A stretch of DNA of 64,000 nucleotides, from contig JAIXMP010000007.1 in NCBI GenBank assembly GCA_025677815.1, positions 992,001 to 1,056,000 of the forward strand, in the 5' to 3' direction. This DNA is from Phascolomyces articulosus. Lineage: Eukaryota > Mucoromycota > Mucoromycetes > Mucorales > Lichtheimiaceae. The notes under the pieces are model-generated. The model saw nothing but the letters and a program-made list of their open reading frames with translations. It had not been told where the DNA came from and did no database searches. Of the stretch, positions 13,244-23,674 are shown in pieces (the first letter of the stretch is position 1; each line of letters begins with the position of its first letter). Made by a program: the position numbers and the translations under genes.

Positions 13244-15680
13244 TTATGGAGAGAGACATGATGCAATAAACATAGTATTATTATAATAAAAACACCATAA
13301 TTGTTTGTATATTGTTATATTACGTACATAGGTGAAATTTACTGATATGGCGAAATAGCAGCAGCATCATGAATAATAGTCACCGTTAAAAAGTCAATTT
13401 TATCAATTTTAATATCCAAAGTTGGTAATAAGTAATTCTCGAAGGAAGTAAGTTACAAAAAACTTGCAGAGATATACAAAAAAAAAACTGGTTCTTTTAG
13501 AATACTTTTGGAATATTCTTTGAATCTATTTTATATATCTTGAATATATTTTGCATCTTTCTATATATCCTTAATTTATTTTACATCTTTGAATATATAC
13601 TGAATTTATTTTTTCTAGGGTGTGGTGTTATTTTATTCCCTAATATATCGTTTGAACCAAATAATTGGATCATCGAATGATATGTTTTACTTTTATATTT
13701 GCCTGAAAAAAAAAAAAACTTGCACTGAGGGGTAAACAACCACACTTTTATGATGTTACATTCTTGGGAAAATTTCCAGTAGACGTGAGAAATAAATGCG
13801 TAATGATTTTTGATTCATCAGCTGGTGGCCATTGTCTTTGGGAAAATGTGGTGAGTGTTATATATTTTTCATGTGTTGCAATTTTATTGTTTCGGGACGT
13901 TCTTCGTGCAATTATTTGTTATTTAAAAATGAAGAATATTAGAGCCATTTAAGATTGTTTCATTTAACAAGTATTTGTTAGGTTCACAGACATTATTATT
14001 TATTATGCCTTATGCATATTTAACCCGGAAATGATACTGAAACCAATAACCACGATTCCTATGTTAGCTTGATTTTCTCAGTTTATTATTGTTACTAGTA
14101 ACAGACACTTCGATATAAAACAGTCAGTCTTTTGACACATCCATTCACCAGTGAAAGTTATATGATTCTTTTGTATACCAATTAATTGAGCACTTTTTTT
14201 TTTTTGCTAAAGCATATAAGGAAAATTCTTGATGATTCTACTAGGTTAGAATTTCCTCCAAATACTATAATGCCGAGTTGTTGCAACCACCACAAAAAGA
14301 AACTTTATGTTACATAATATGGAAGATTGCCATTGTTTCATTATCTAATATATATTATCTTGGATGTACATGACCATAAATAATTTACAATGTGTATCTA
14401 ATCTAGATAGAATTATGATGACTTCCAAGATAATAAAATGATAAATCTTCAGTTAAACATACGGCCTTTTTAAACGATATTTTATAGTTTGGTGATGTGA
14501 ATCTTGAGAAAGTTTACGTCAAAGAAAGATCTGCTTATACTTTATGACTACTACAAGATTACTACTATATAAAATAAGTTATGAAGAATATATCATTATT
14601 ACTTAACATACTCTGAAATATCGAGTATTCTGAATAAAAATATAAAAGGACTGGGGGAAGAAAAACAAATTAACCTCACGGAAAAATATTAATAATCCAA
14701 TAATATTGGTAAAATGTATGAGGTCTACTCGCTTCCTCTGTTATTAGTGAATTTAACGGCGGCTAAATGCCGTCATGGTTAATACATATATAGAAGGAAG
14801 AACTTCAGCGATTTACAATAAACTATTATTAACAGGTTGTAAAAAAAATACTATTTAATAAACTACGTATTATATATATAAACATATAATCAATTCATAA
14901 TTTGTGGTATATAGCATGTGATAACACTTCCAAGTAGCATAAGCTTTTGGTGTATAGCAATAAGCAGACGACATTATTACTCGTTGTTCCTTTTTATGTA
15001 ACTCAAAACTGTTGGGTCAGAAAATAAGAGCTATAATACGATAATATGGACAATATAAAGCCCTTATTTTATATTGATAAAAACACTTTTAATAGTAGTT
15101 AAAAAATAATCCTCCTGTGAAAGTGTGTCGAACAGAAAAGTAACAAGTGATGATTAATGTATTACCATAAATATATTAATAAGTATCTAGATCACAATAA
15201 TAAATAGTTCAGTATTTATGGCTCTTCTTTATCAAAAGTACCAAGGTGTGGATTCCTGGAGGATGTGTGTCGGTCATTTATTAGATGATAATTTTTGGCT
15301 CAAAGGGGAAGAGGCTGGGGAATATACAGGAGCTAAATATAAAAGCTGATCAATACATTTCTCACGTCTTTGAATAAAATACACTGACGCGTTTTTATAC
15401 TATTGTTGCTATTGTAAAAGAATCTTTTTTGGTCTTATTATCAAAATAAATAGAGTAAATAGAATGTGTCATCACAGGACATTCGTACCCTCCTGAGTAA
15501 TAATCAATGTAAAAAGTGTTAGTTTTTCATGCACTCGCTATAAGCATATAAAACAATCGCATTTTTGTTCCCAGGCCTAGTGATCCCTATTTAAATGAGA
15601 TTTGTGTATAAAATTACGTTTTTTTTTCTTTTTTTTCCAAGAAATAAATTATCTATTATATTTTTAAACATTTACTGATA
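13244..15680. other. Intergenic spacer between SDR copies 4 and 5
   Basis: AT-rich 2.4 kb without a recognisable gene. Around 13,500-13,610 a diverged phrase built on TGAATxTATTTT and CATCTTT recurs three to four times, a small local tandem repeat. Confidence 0.55.
15607..15613 (+). promoter_or_regulatory. Putative TATA box of SDR copy 5
   Basis: TATAAAA lies 74 bases upstream of the ATG at 15681, close to the spacing for copies 3 and 4. A second TATAAAA lies at 15547-15553. The TTCACACAC motif is not seen here. Confidence 0.35.
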
Positions 15681-17312
15681 ATGACATCCGATAAACAATA
15701 CGCTGGAAAGGTCGCTGTCATCACAGGCGGTGCTCGTAATATTGGCAAATGTATTGCCACTGACTTGGTGAAAAAAGGTGCAAAAGTTGTTCTCGGAGAT
15801 CTTTTAGATGCTGACGGTGATGCTACTGTGAAAGAACTTAATGAACTTGCAGGGTAAGCCTTTTAACCGTGGATCAACTTTTTTGTTTGAAAATAATATA
15901 AACATACAAGAAAAATGAATAACCAACGTCAGCTTACATTATATATTAAAACGAATATTTGTTATATTAGTGGTGAAGAAATTGCAGCCTATATTCATAC
16001 AGACGTGACAAAGTATGCTGATAATGTCGCTCTCTTCAAATTAGCTGATACAAAGTTTGGTGGTGTTGATGTAAGTCAATAATGATTATTGTATATGGTA
16101 ATACTCGATACTTGTAATTTTCATGGTTTATTGATCCTAGCATGTAATGTGTTTCTCCCACAGATTGCCATTTTCAATGCAGGCATTGGAACCAATGCAA
16201 ACACCATGTTTATGCCTTTTGATGGTAAGTACCTGCATGATGGTTTTTTTTATCAAACTTTATTACATTTGGATAAGGATGGAATAATAATACAAGCATC
16301 AATAATGTACAGATAAATTGGATGAGCGTATGTTGGATATCAACACAACAGCTGTGATCAAAGGAAATAAGGTTGCTATGCTTCATCTTGCAAAGAGAGG
16401 TGGTGGTGTAATTATTAATATGGCATCTGCAGCTGGCCTTCAAGCACGACCGTAAGTAATATTATGGAATTTTCGAGTATTAGGGCCTGTTTACTTTACC
16501 AAAAAAAAAAGCGTTTTTATTCTTCTTTGCAAAGTACACGGGCCTTTAGATATTTATAATTGCTTATATTTTCCTTTGTTTGTTATTTCTAAATTATAGT
16601 GCAGTTGGCATTTACTGTGCGTCTAAGTTCGGTGTTGTTGGATGGGTGCGATCTTGTAATCTTTATGAAAAGATCTGTAACGTTCGTGTGAACGCTGGTA
16701 CGTCTGTTTTTTTAATACAAGTAATGATTTTTTGTAGTAAAGCTTATACTATAGTAGACTGACTTGCTTCGTTCAATCTATATACAATAGTCTGCCCAAC
16801 TTTTATTCGTAAGTTTTATCTTCGATTGGACAGATTAAAATATACAATAAGATTGTCTATGATATATAGAAAAAAAGTTGCTGAAAAAAATTATAATAAC
16901 TTTTTAGAAACAAGTCTTGCTGATGATTTGAGTAATGCAGTGGATGATGATCCATTTGCCAAGTTGGTCCAGAAAATGGCAAAAGTCCCAATGGAATATG
17001 TGATTGAAACAGTTACAAAGTTTATTGATGAAGAGGAACGCAATGGTAATATTAAGGAAAAAGAAGGATACAGATATTAGTATACATTTCAATTAAACTT
17101 ACAAAAAATAATAATTTTATAACATTCGTGCTATAGCCCAAACATTGGTTGTTCTTCCTGATGGTATTCATTTATATGAACCACCAAATCCATATGGACA
17201 TATTGCTGCCCATGATCCTGGCTACGCCGAAGGATTGGAAGAGTACTCCAAGGAATCAATTAATTACTTCAAGAAACGTCTTGCCGCTGCCAGAGAGAGA
17301 GAAGGAATCTAA
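15681..17312 (+). CDS. Short-chain dehydrogenase/reductase, tandem copy 5
   Basis: SDR of 300 residues; substrate unknown. Exons: 15681-15853, 15971-16070, 16164-16224, 16313-16451, 16600-16697, 16791-16808 (18-nt microexon), 16908-17045, 17137-17312. The cofactor motif is TGGARNIG (residues 15-22), again with Asn in place of Gly. The catalytic set is Ser150, Tyr163, Lys167 (YCASK) and the protein ends REREGI. It lacks the introns that create the 14-nt microexon and the C-terminal exon in copies 2-4. The C-terminal region is rewritten: the RPQEP segment of the other copies becomes a HLYEPPNPYGH-type insert, so its substrate pocket or oligomer edge may differ. Intron 16452-16599 holds a short inverted repeat. 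Confidence 0.92.
16481..16548. repeat. MITE-like short inverted repeat inside an intron of SDR copy 5
   Basis: The ends at 16484-16497 and 16531-16544 are inverted copies of GGCCYGTKTACTTT, matching at 12 of 14 positions and about 33 bases apart. The element lies wholly within the GT-AG intron 16452-16599. A non-autonomous transposon remnant is one reading. No target-site duplication is certain. Confidence 0.5.
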
Positions 17313-17541
17313 ACAAAAGATGGAAAGGGTATTTTAATAGTGATTTAATAAAAAATAAAATGGTACTTCGCATCTCTTCGGTTTAGTATTTAATTAATGA
17401 GTCATCTATTTTTTCCGAATATAAAACAAAACAAAATTTTTGTCTAAAACTATGGAAGATTTATTTATATGTTGGTATATGAATCAGATACGTAATAACA
17501 AAAAAATAGAGGAAGAAAAACATGTCTTTGTTGTGTTGATC

Positions 17542-17563
17542 ATATATATATATATATATATAT
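17542..17563. repeat. AT dinucleotide microsatellite
   Basis: An uninterrupted (AT)n run in the short convergent spacer (17313-17599) between SDR copy 5 and the 2-hydroxyacyl-CoA lyase gene. The rest of that spacer shows only likely 3'-UTR sequence. Confidence 0.8.
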
Positions 17564-17599
17564 TATAATACATATATATTTCATTGAATATAATTTATT

Positions 17600-19772
17600 T
17601 TAAAGCTTGGCCTTATCGTCAGACTTCTTCATCCAACCAAATTCCTATCAAAAATAAAGATAGTGAGGATTATTACATTTGCATGTTTTGGTGATTGGGT
17701 TTTTCGAATCCACTAAATATATTAAAACATACCAATTTGGTTCTGCCTCCAGGCGCAATCATTACGTTAATCACACAAGCATTATCCTTGACAGTCAAAG
17801 CTTCCTTCAAAGCGCTAGCCAATTGCACACGGTCTTTTGCCAACCATCCTCTACCACCAAATGCTTCGGCCAACAAATCATAACGAGTATCAGGCAAAAG
17901 TGCTGTGGATGGGAGAGTTCCGTCCCGTCGGGATTGTTCAAATTCCTCATTGTCCAAACCATGATAGATACCGTTGTTGTTGATAACGAGAATAATAAGT
18001 GGAAGTTTTGACCGTACAGCAGTTTCTAATTCCATTGCACTAATATATAATATGTCAGCTATACCTATTTAAATGATACGCTGCAAAGAGAAGAAACCTC
18101 ATAAAAAATGATAAATATACAAACCTGAAACCAAATGCAGAATCACCAACAATGGATATAACACGCTTCGATGGATAGTATTCTTGAGCTATACAAAAAA
18201 CACCAATCAGCTATAAATGCACATATTTGCATACTCGGCCCTTTCTTTTACTCTCTTCTTTTTGAAATAGATATTCCAAAAATGCTTTACCTGCAATTGC
18301 ATAACCCATACCGACACCCATCGTGGCAAATGTACCAGCATCCAAACGATGACGTGGTTTATGTACATCAAAGAAAGATCGAGCAATATCCATGGTATTT
18401 GCACCTTCGCTAACAAATACAATATCATCAGCTGGTAAAATATCTTTGATAACTGTATAGGCAGATTGATAATTCATGACAGCTGTATCAGATCCCTTTT
18501 TACGACTGGCTAAAGATTTGGCGACATTTTGCTTGACTTTACCTAGCAAACCGGATACATAAGCATTGGTTGCTGGAACACGGGGTAAAGGTTGATTCAA
18601 CAATTGTGAGGTTACTGCTTGGATATCACCCACCAATGGTAATGTATTAGCACCATTATTACCAGCTTCCTCAGGTAAAACATCAACATGGATGAACTTT
18701 ACATCACCGGACCAACGTGGCGATTGGCCATAATGCAAGATCCAATTAAGCCTTGCTCCCAACAAAAGGACGACATCTGCCTCCTTAAGTGCCTTGGATC
18801 GAGCAGCAGAGACACATAGTGGATGCGTATCAGAAATAAGACCTTTAGCCATTGGTGTAGGTAAGAATGGTATTTGGGTCTTTTCAATCAATTGTCGAAT
18901 TTCATTTTCAGCTCTTGCATATGCAGCTCTAATGAAATAAAATAAGATTATGATTATTATGTAAATAATGAAATCATAACCCACGTTCTTTCAAAACAAT
19001 CTCGAGCCTCTCACTCTCTCCGATCTTCCACATCTCTGTTGCCCTTTGAATCCCAGTCCATCACTGGATCTCTCTTTCTCCCATTCCCGTTTTACCCTTT
19101 TCCGACAACGATCAATGGACTCTTGGCTTGGCTTAAAAGGCCAATCGCTTCTGCAACGCTTTGTGGATCTGCCAATGACTTGGGAGCACTAGCAGGTAAT
19201 ACAGGAACACTCTTTGCATATTTATCAACGAATTGACGATCGCGAATCTTGTACTGGATAAAGTCTGCAGGAAGATCGACATAGGTGGCACCTGGTCTAC
19301 CATATAAGGCGGTACGCATCGCTTTTTCTACAGTGGCAGGAATCTTATCAATCGACGCAGGTCGTGCTGAATATTTACAGTAAGGTTTACATGCTTCCAC
19401 TTGATCGAGTTCTTGGAATGCACCCATATCCACTTGATCTGTATCCGATGAACCGGCCAATAAGACCATAGGCCAACAGTTGACTTGAGCGTTGGCAATA
19501 CCTGCCAATGCATGGATCACACCCGGACCACCGACAGTTAAACAAACACCGGGTTGACCACTCAAATAACCATAGGCGGAAGCAGCATAAGCAGCGGATT
19601 GTTCATTACGGAAAGCGAGGAAACGGATTCCTACAGCTATGCATGCTTCAGCAACTTCGATAACAGGAATGCCAACAATGCCAAAGATAACTTTAACACC
19701 TTGATGTTTTAATGTAGCAGCAATGAGTTCAGCACCTGTAGCTGAAGGTGGAGCTGATTGTTGATTTGACAT
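17600..19772 (-). CDS. HACL1: Peroxisomal 2-hydroxyacyl-CoA lyase (thiamine-diphosphate enzyme)
   Basis: A 576-residue ThDP enzyme of the 2-hydroxyacyl-CoA lyase/oxalyl-CoA decarboxylase family. Known members cleave 2-hydroxyacyl-CoA to formyl-CoA and an aldehyde in fatty-acid alpha-oxidation. Exons (minus): 19772-19096, 18928-18291, 18188-18125, 18039-17733, 17644-17600. The N-terminal ThDP domain has the catalytic-glutamate region GIVGIPVIEVAEA, then RNEQSAAYAASA and GGPGVIHALAGIANAQ. The central domain carries GARLNWILHYGQ. The C-terminal domain has SEGANTMDI, GDSAFGFS and INNNGIY, the metal/ThDP motif. The last three residues are AKL, a canonical peroxisomal PTS1, and they sit on a separate 45-nt exon. 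Oxalyl-CoA decarboxylase is the alternative, but the PTS1 and animal-HACL1-like blocks favour the lyase (yeast Pxp1 is the probable counterpart). Confidence 0.93.
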
Positions 19773-20132
19773 TATTATATTATGTAAATGTGAAGATTTA
19801 TTTGAGTGTAAAACGGAAGAGAGGAAGAAAGGAAAAAAAAAAAGAGTTCGTGTGAATTCAATTAATCACAGGTATATGCAATCAGTTGAAATTATAGTTT
19901 TTATAACACTTTCGAATAAACTTTATTCCGATCGCTATAACGATGGCGCGATCCTTCAAAAAACTTTCTACAACACAATTAAATACTCATGATAAAATAT
20001 GCCCATTCTTATAATTTTATACGGATGTCATGGAAACATATAAAAACATATAAATGGATAAAGAGTTTTAATTACGACTATATATGGATAATTTTCCCAA
20101 GATAAGCAAAAAAAAATCTCATTGATGTTACT
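19773..20132. other. Spacer: 5' flank of HACL gene and 3' flank of RMD5
   Basis: About 360 bases containing a short A-tract near 19,833. No gene or clear regulatory motif seen. Confidence 0.6.
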
Positions 20133-21965
20133 TTAGAAATAAACCTGCACTGCTTGATCAGCTGCAGATTCAGAAGGACAGTATGGGCACTTGAAACGCA
20201 TAGAATTTCTAATGGAGAAGAAAAACAATGATGTATTTTCATGTTAAATAAATTTTTCACATAAAGACAAACTTTATCCAACATTGTTTTTCTATATATA
20301 TATATATATATATTTACCTTCCGTAGCGACTACTGCTGCTTCGACTTAATCGTGTTAAACTTTCTCGACATATAACATGACCACAAGGCATCATCATAGG
20401 TGGGTTATCTTCTGTAGCTTGTTCTTTACTAACAGGACATGCAAATACAGAGTGAAAACGTAAATCATCCGACAATGGTAATTCAACTGGTAATTCATCT
20501 TGCTGACTCCACTCTGTCTTTTTCATACTAATAATCTTGTATAATTTCATAATTACAGGAAGTGCTGTTGTGCCAACCAATACACTATCATAAGAGAAGG
20601 AAGAAGAAAAATCACACATTTAATGAATAAGCCCATGTATCAAAAGAAAAATCATACTTTCCTTCATTTTTATATGTTACCTTGCATGAAGTGGACTTTC
20701 AGCACTCATATTGAGCAAAGAACAGAAATCCTTTTGGAATTCATGGGAAATATCCATCCATAATGTAGGTGAGCATAAATCTGCATAAGGCGAATTACCC
20801 AAGTTTTGATAATATATCATTGAAGTCATCATTCGTTGGATTTCTATTTTTTTTTTTAAAAAAAAAAGGGTATGTAAGCTTTTCCATCTAAATAATAACA
20901 ATAAACAACCTTTTTCCAACCCAAAAACTTGTTTTATATGTTACCAGTCATATGTTTATCAGCAAATGGATCAAAATATTGTCGACTATACGAAAGTGCC
21001 TCCATTGGTTTTTGTTGGGCAAGTAGTTGTATAAAACGAAGTCGATGAAGGTCGAATTCTAAACTACTGCCTATTTTGGATAATTCTTCATGATGCGTTC
21101 GTGCCCATCTTTATATATAAATATATATATATTAAAGTGGTTTTTAGTTGGCGTTCGTTTCACTTCATTTCTTTGGAATAGTTGTGTGAGTATATGCGTG
21201 AGAAAATACATACTGGATCGCATTGGTAAGTTCATGAGATTCTTCTAATTCACGTAATATTGAATACATTCTTTGAAATTCCTTCTTCAAAAGTTCTGTT
21301 GTTAACCGTAATTCATCTTCTTCATCAATGCCAGCTTCTCGCATAAAGGTATCACAAAGATCGAATTGACCTTGTCGGATAAAGTGGATAGCCAAAGCCC
21401 GACTCAGCAAATACTCTTTGCCTGCGAATGCTTCTGGGTTGGATATCACTGAAAGGTCTTGAGTAAAGCGCTTTTTATATATGCATAATTAATATAACTC
21501 TCCATTTATCAAATAACCACATCAAATCCTTCATAGATATTATACTTATAGGTTACCTTTTCAATATCCTTTGCAAACTTATTGACTGAACCATGAAACT
21601 TCTTTTGCACCTTGTAAAATTCTTTATCCTTGCTTTTCTCCGTATCATGCGAATCGTCTTTATTTTCTTTATTATATCGTCCACGTGCCATTGTTTGCAA
21701 TGTATTTAAAGCGTCATTCATTCGAGTAGGATCTATTTTCCGTTTTAATGAAATGTAGTTCATTGATATCCATGGACTTTGTAAAACGTAGTAATAAAGT
21801 TGTAGAAAAGTGAATGCATAAGATTTCGTTGAATATACCTTTTTGAATATTCTCTTTGGCTTGTCGTAAAAGATTCGATAAATCATCAAGACCTGAAGAA
21901 ACTCCAGACTGCATTTTTGATTGAGCTTTTTGAATATTCGTAGAGTGAAGTAATAAATCCTCCAT
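20133..21965 (-). CDS. RMD5: RMD5/GID2 (RMND5) E3 ubiquitin-ligase subunit
   Basis: Catalytic RING subunit of the GID/CTLH ubiquitin-ligase complex, which in yeast degrades gluconeogenic enzymes when glucose returns. The model gives 409 residues. Exons (minus): 21965-21839, 21732-21557, 21480-equivalent start at 21470 to 21214, 21108-20945, 20843-20681, 20584-20318, 20208-20133; the sum is 1230 nt. The middle carries the LisH-CTLH region (YLLSRALAIHFIRQGQFDLC and following acidic helix) and the CRA-like part (LRFIQLLAQQKPMEAL, SYSRQYFDPFA). The C-terminus carries the gid-type RING: FACPVSKEQ, then NPPMMMPCGHVI, then FKCPYCP. It lacks several canonical RING zinc ligands, as is normal for RMND5. 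The ATG at 21965 is the first methionine after an in-frame stop. The same-strand neighbours appear functionally unrelated. Confidence 0.92.
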
Positions 21966-22624
21966 GGTAGATAAGGCTGATTTCAATTAGTTTCGGATGA
22001 AAAAAAAAAAAGAGAAAAGAAATATGTATGTATATATATATATAAAAGGTCGGTATTAATCGATTTTATAAAACGATAAAAATATATACACAGCACCAGC
22101 AACTGACTGGTTTTAAGAGCAAAGAATTCAATTTGCCACCACAAAGCATAAAATTACATTTGTTGATTATTAACTATCATGGAAACTTTATACGAATATA
22201 AGATTCAAGTTTCATAATAATGAACAAAGTTCTCTACCATATGTTACCACGTATATTGATGATTCAAAAGCAAAGAATTAGAGAAAGAAATAGTTAATTA
22301 CTTCATTCTTATTTAAATAAAACAATATCCATAATAAAAAGAATAAAAGAAATTCTACATGATAAAAAAAAATAAGATATAATTGTGTTGAGGGATATAC
22401 ATATACATATGGAATGGGATATATAATATACAATATACAAAATGATGTGTTTGTGAAAAAAAAAGAATGATTAAAATAATAAGAAGTTGGTGTATGTGAG
22501 TGAATAAGTTGTTGGATTTAATATCATCCATGTTGTTGTTGTTGTTAAGTGTTATTGCTATTATTGTGAAAATGTTGGGATGCTGTATTATTAGGTAAGA
22601 ATGTGAAAAAAAAATATTATTTTT
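21966..22624. other. Spacer between RMD5 and the NTF2-like gene
   Basis: AT-rich, with short A and TA runs and a GTT run near 22,533. No gene seen; it should hold the RMD5 promoter and the 3' UTR of the next gene. Confidence 0.55.
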
Positions 22625-23674
22625 TTATTTCTGCCATTTCTCTCGCACCATTGATTTATGCAAATGAATACTTGTTTCTTGAAGTGATGAAGATATGGAT
22701 GATGCTGATGAAGATAACCCAGACAAGGAGGATGACGATGCTGCTTCTTCTGCTGCTGATAATGACGTCGCTGAAGTTGACGATGGATCCAATAGATGAA
22801 TTTTTTCCGTTGTTGAATAAATCACTCCTCCAGTGGAAGAAATCATTTTTCCCATCAAAACACGTACGACATTGTCGTACCAATAAGACAGAATAGGAAC
22901 GGCTTGTAATAACCCTATATATATAAATGATCATCACAACATTTTCTTCTTATGTCAGAGACACAAAATGCTCATGTAATTCCTTTCTATTTTTTTTCCA
23001 AGAATGATTTATATCGCACGATTTATTATATGGATATATGTACATTACCTTCTAATGTCCAACTTTCTTTATGGTGTTGAATTTTTAATAAACCACTATC
23101 GATATCTGTTTCTTGGAAATCGAGTGTGACAATGACAGGAAGTTCAAGTTGTACAAAAGGAAATAACCTGGGGCATAGTTTTTGAGTCAGGTACGCAACG
23201 CAAGTTTGACCATTGAAACAGACATTGGTAATCGTTGGTGGATATTTATTCAATGCTTTCCAAAGATGTAAAACACTAGTGTATATAAAACATTGTGAGA
23301 CTTTTCTTTTCAATCATCGAATCACTCGACAACGATATACCCTCTTTCAGGAAGATACATATTCTCTTTTCTTTATGAGAAGTGGAAGAAAAAAAAAGAT
23401 AATTACTGTCGTATATTATAAACACCATCGGTTGACAAAAGTGGAGAATCAAAGGTTGCATCATGAAAGTAGTAATGGTCAAGAATACGTTTTTGTCGAG
23501 TATCATTAAAAGAGAATAGATCCTCTACCGCACCTAAATATTCACAAAGAAAGAAACAATATAATAATAAGTATACCATTTTTATATAAAACCATTTTAA
23601 TTCTAATAATGATAATTACGAGCAATGAGTTCATCGTAGGTATCACTGTGTTTGGATCCGCATTCTATATCCAT
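22625..23674 (-). CDS. NTF2-like (SnoaL-type) fold protein with Ser/Ala-rich tail
   Basis: A 232-residue protein; its precise role is unknown. Exons (minus): 23674-23620, 23533-23407, 23275-23049, 22914-22625, all GT-AG and in frame. The N-terminal half has the pattern of an NTF2-like cone fold: a helix followed by HYYFHDATFDSPLL, then VLHLWKAL, and beta strands such as PVIVTLDFQETD. The segment AVPILSYWYDNVVRVLMGKM forms a possible amphipathic or membrane-associated helix. The tail is rich in Ser, Ala and Thr (about residues 165-215) and looks disordered. Similar fungal proteins are annotated as SigF-like NTF2-like, without a proven reaction. The fold is inferred from pattern only. Confidence 0.65.

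Noticed and set aside
13764..13952. Open reading frame of 62 codons in the copy 4-5 spacer
   Set aside because: Short, no SDR similarity and no intron partners; most likely chance.
4480..17312. Treating the SDR array as a secondary-metabolite cluster
   Set aside because: No synthase, P450, transporter or regulator is interspersed, and the flanking genes are housekeeping.
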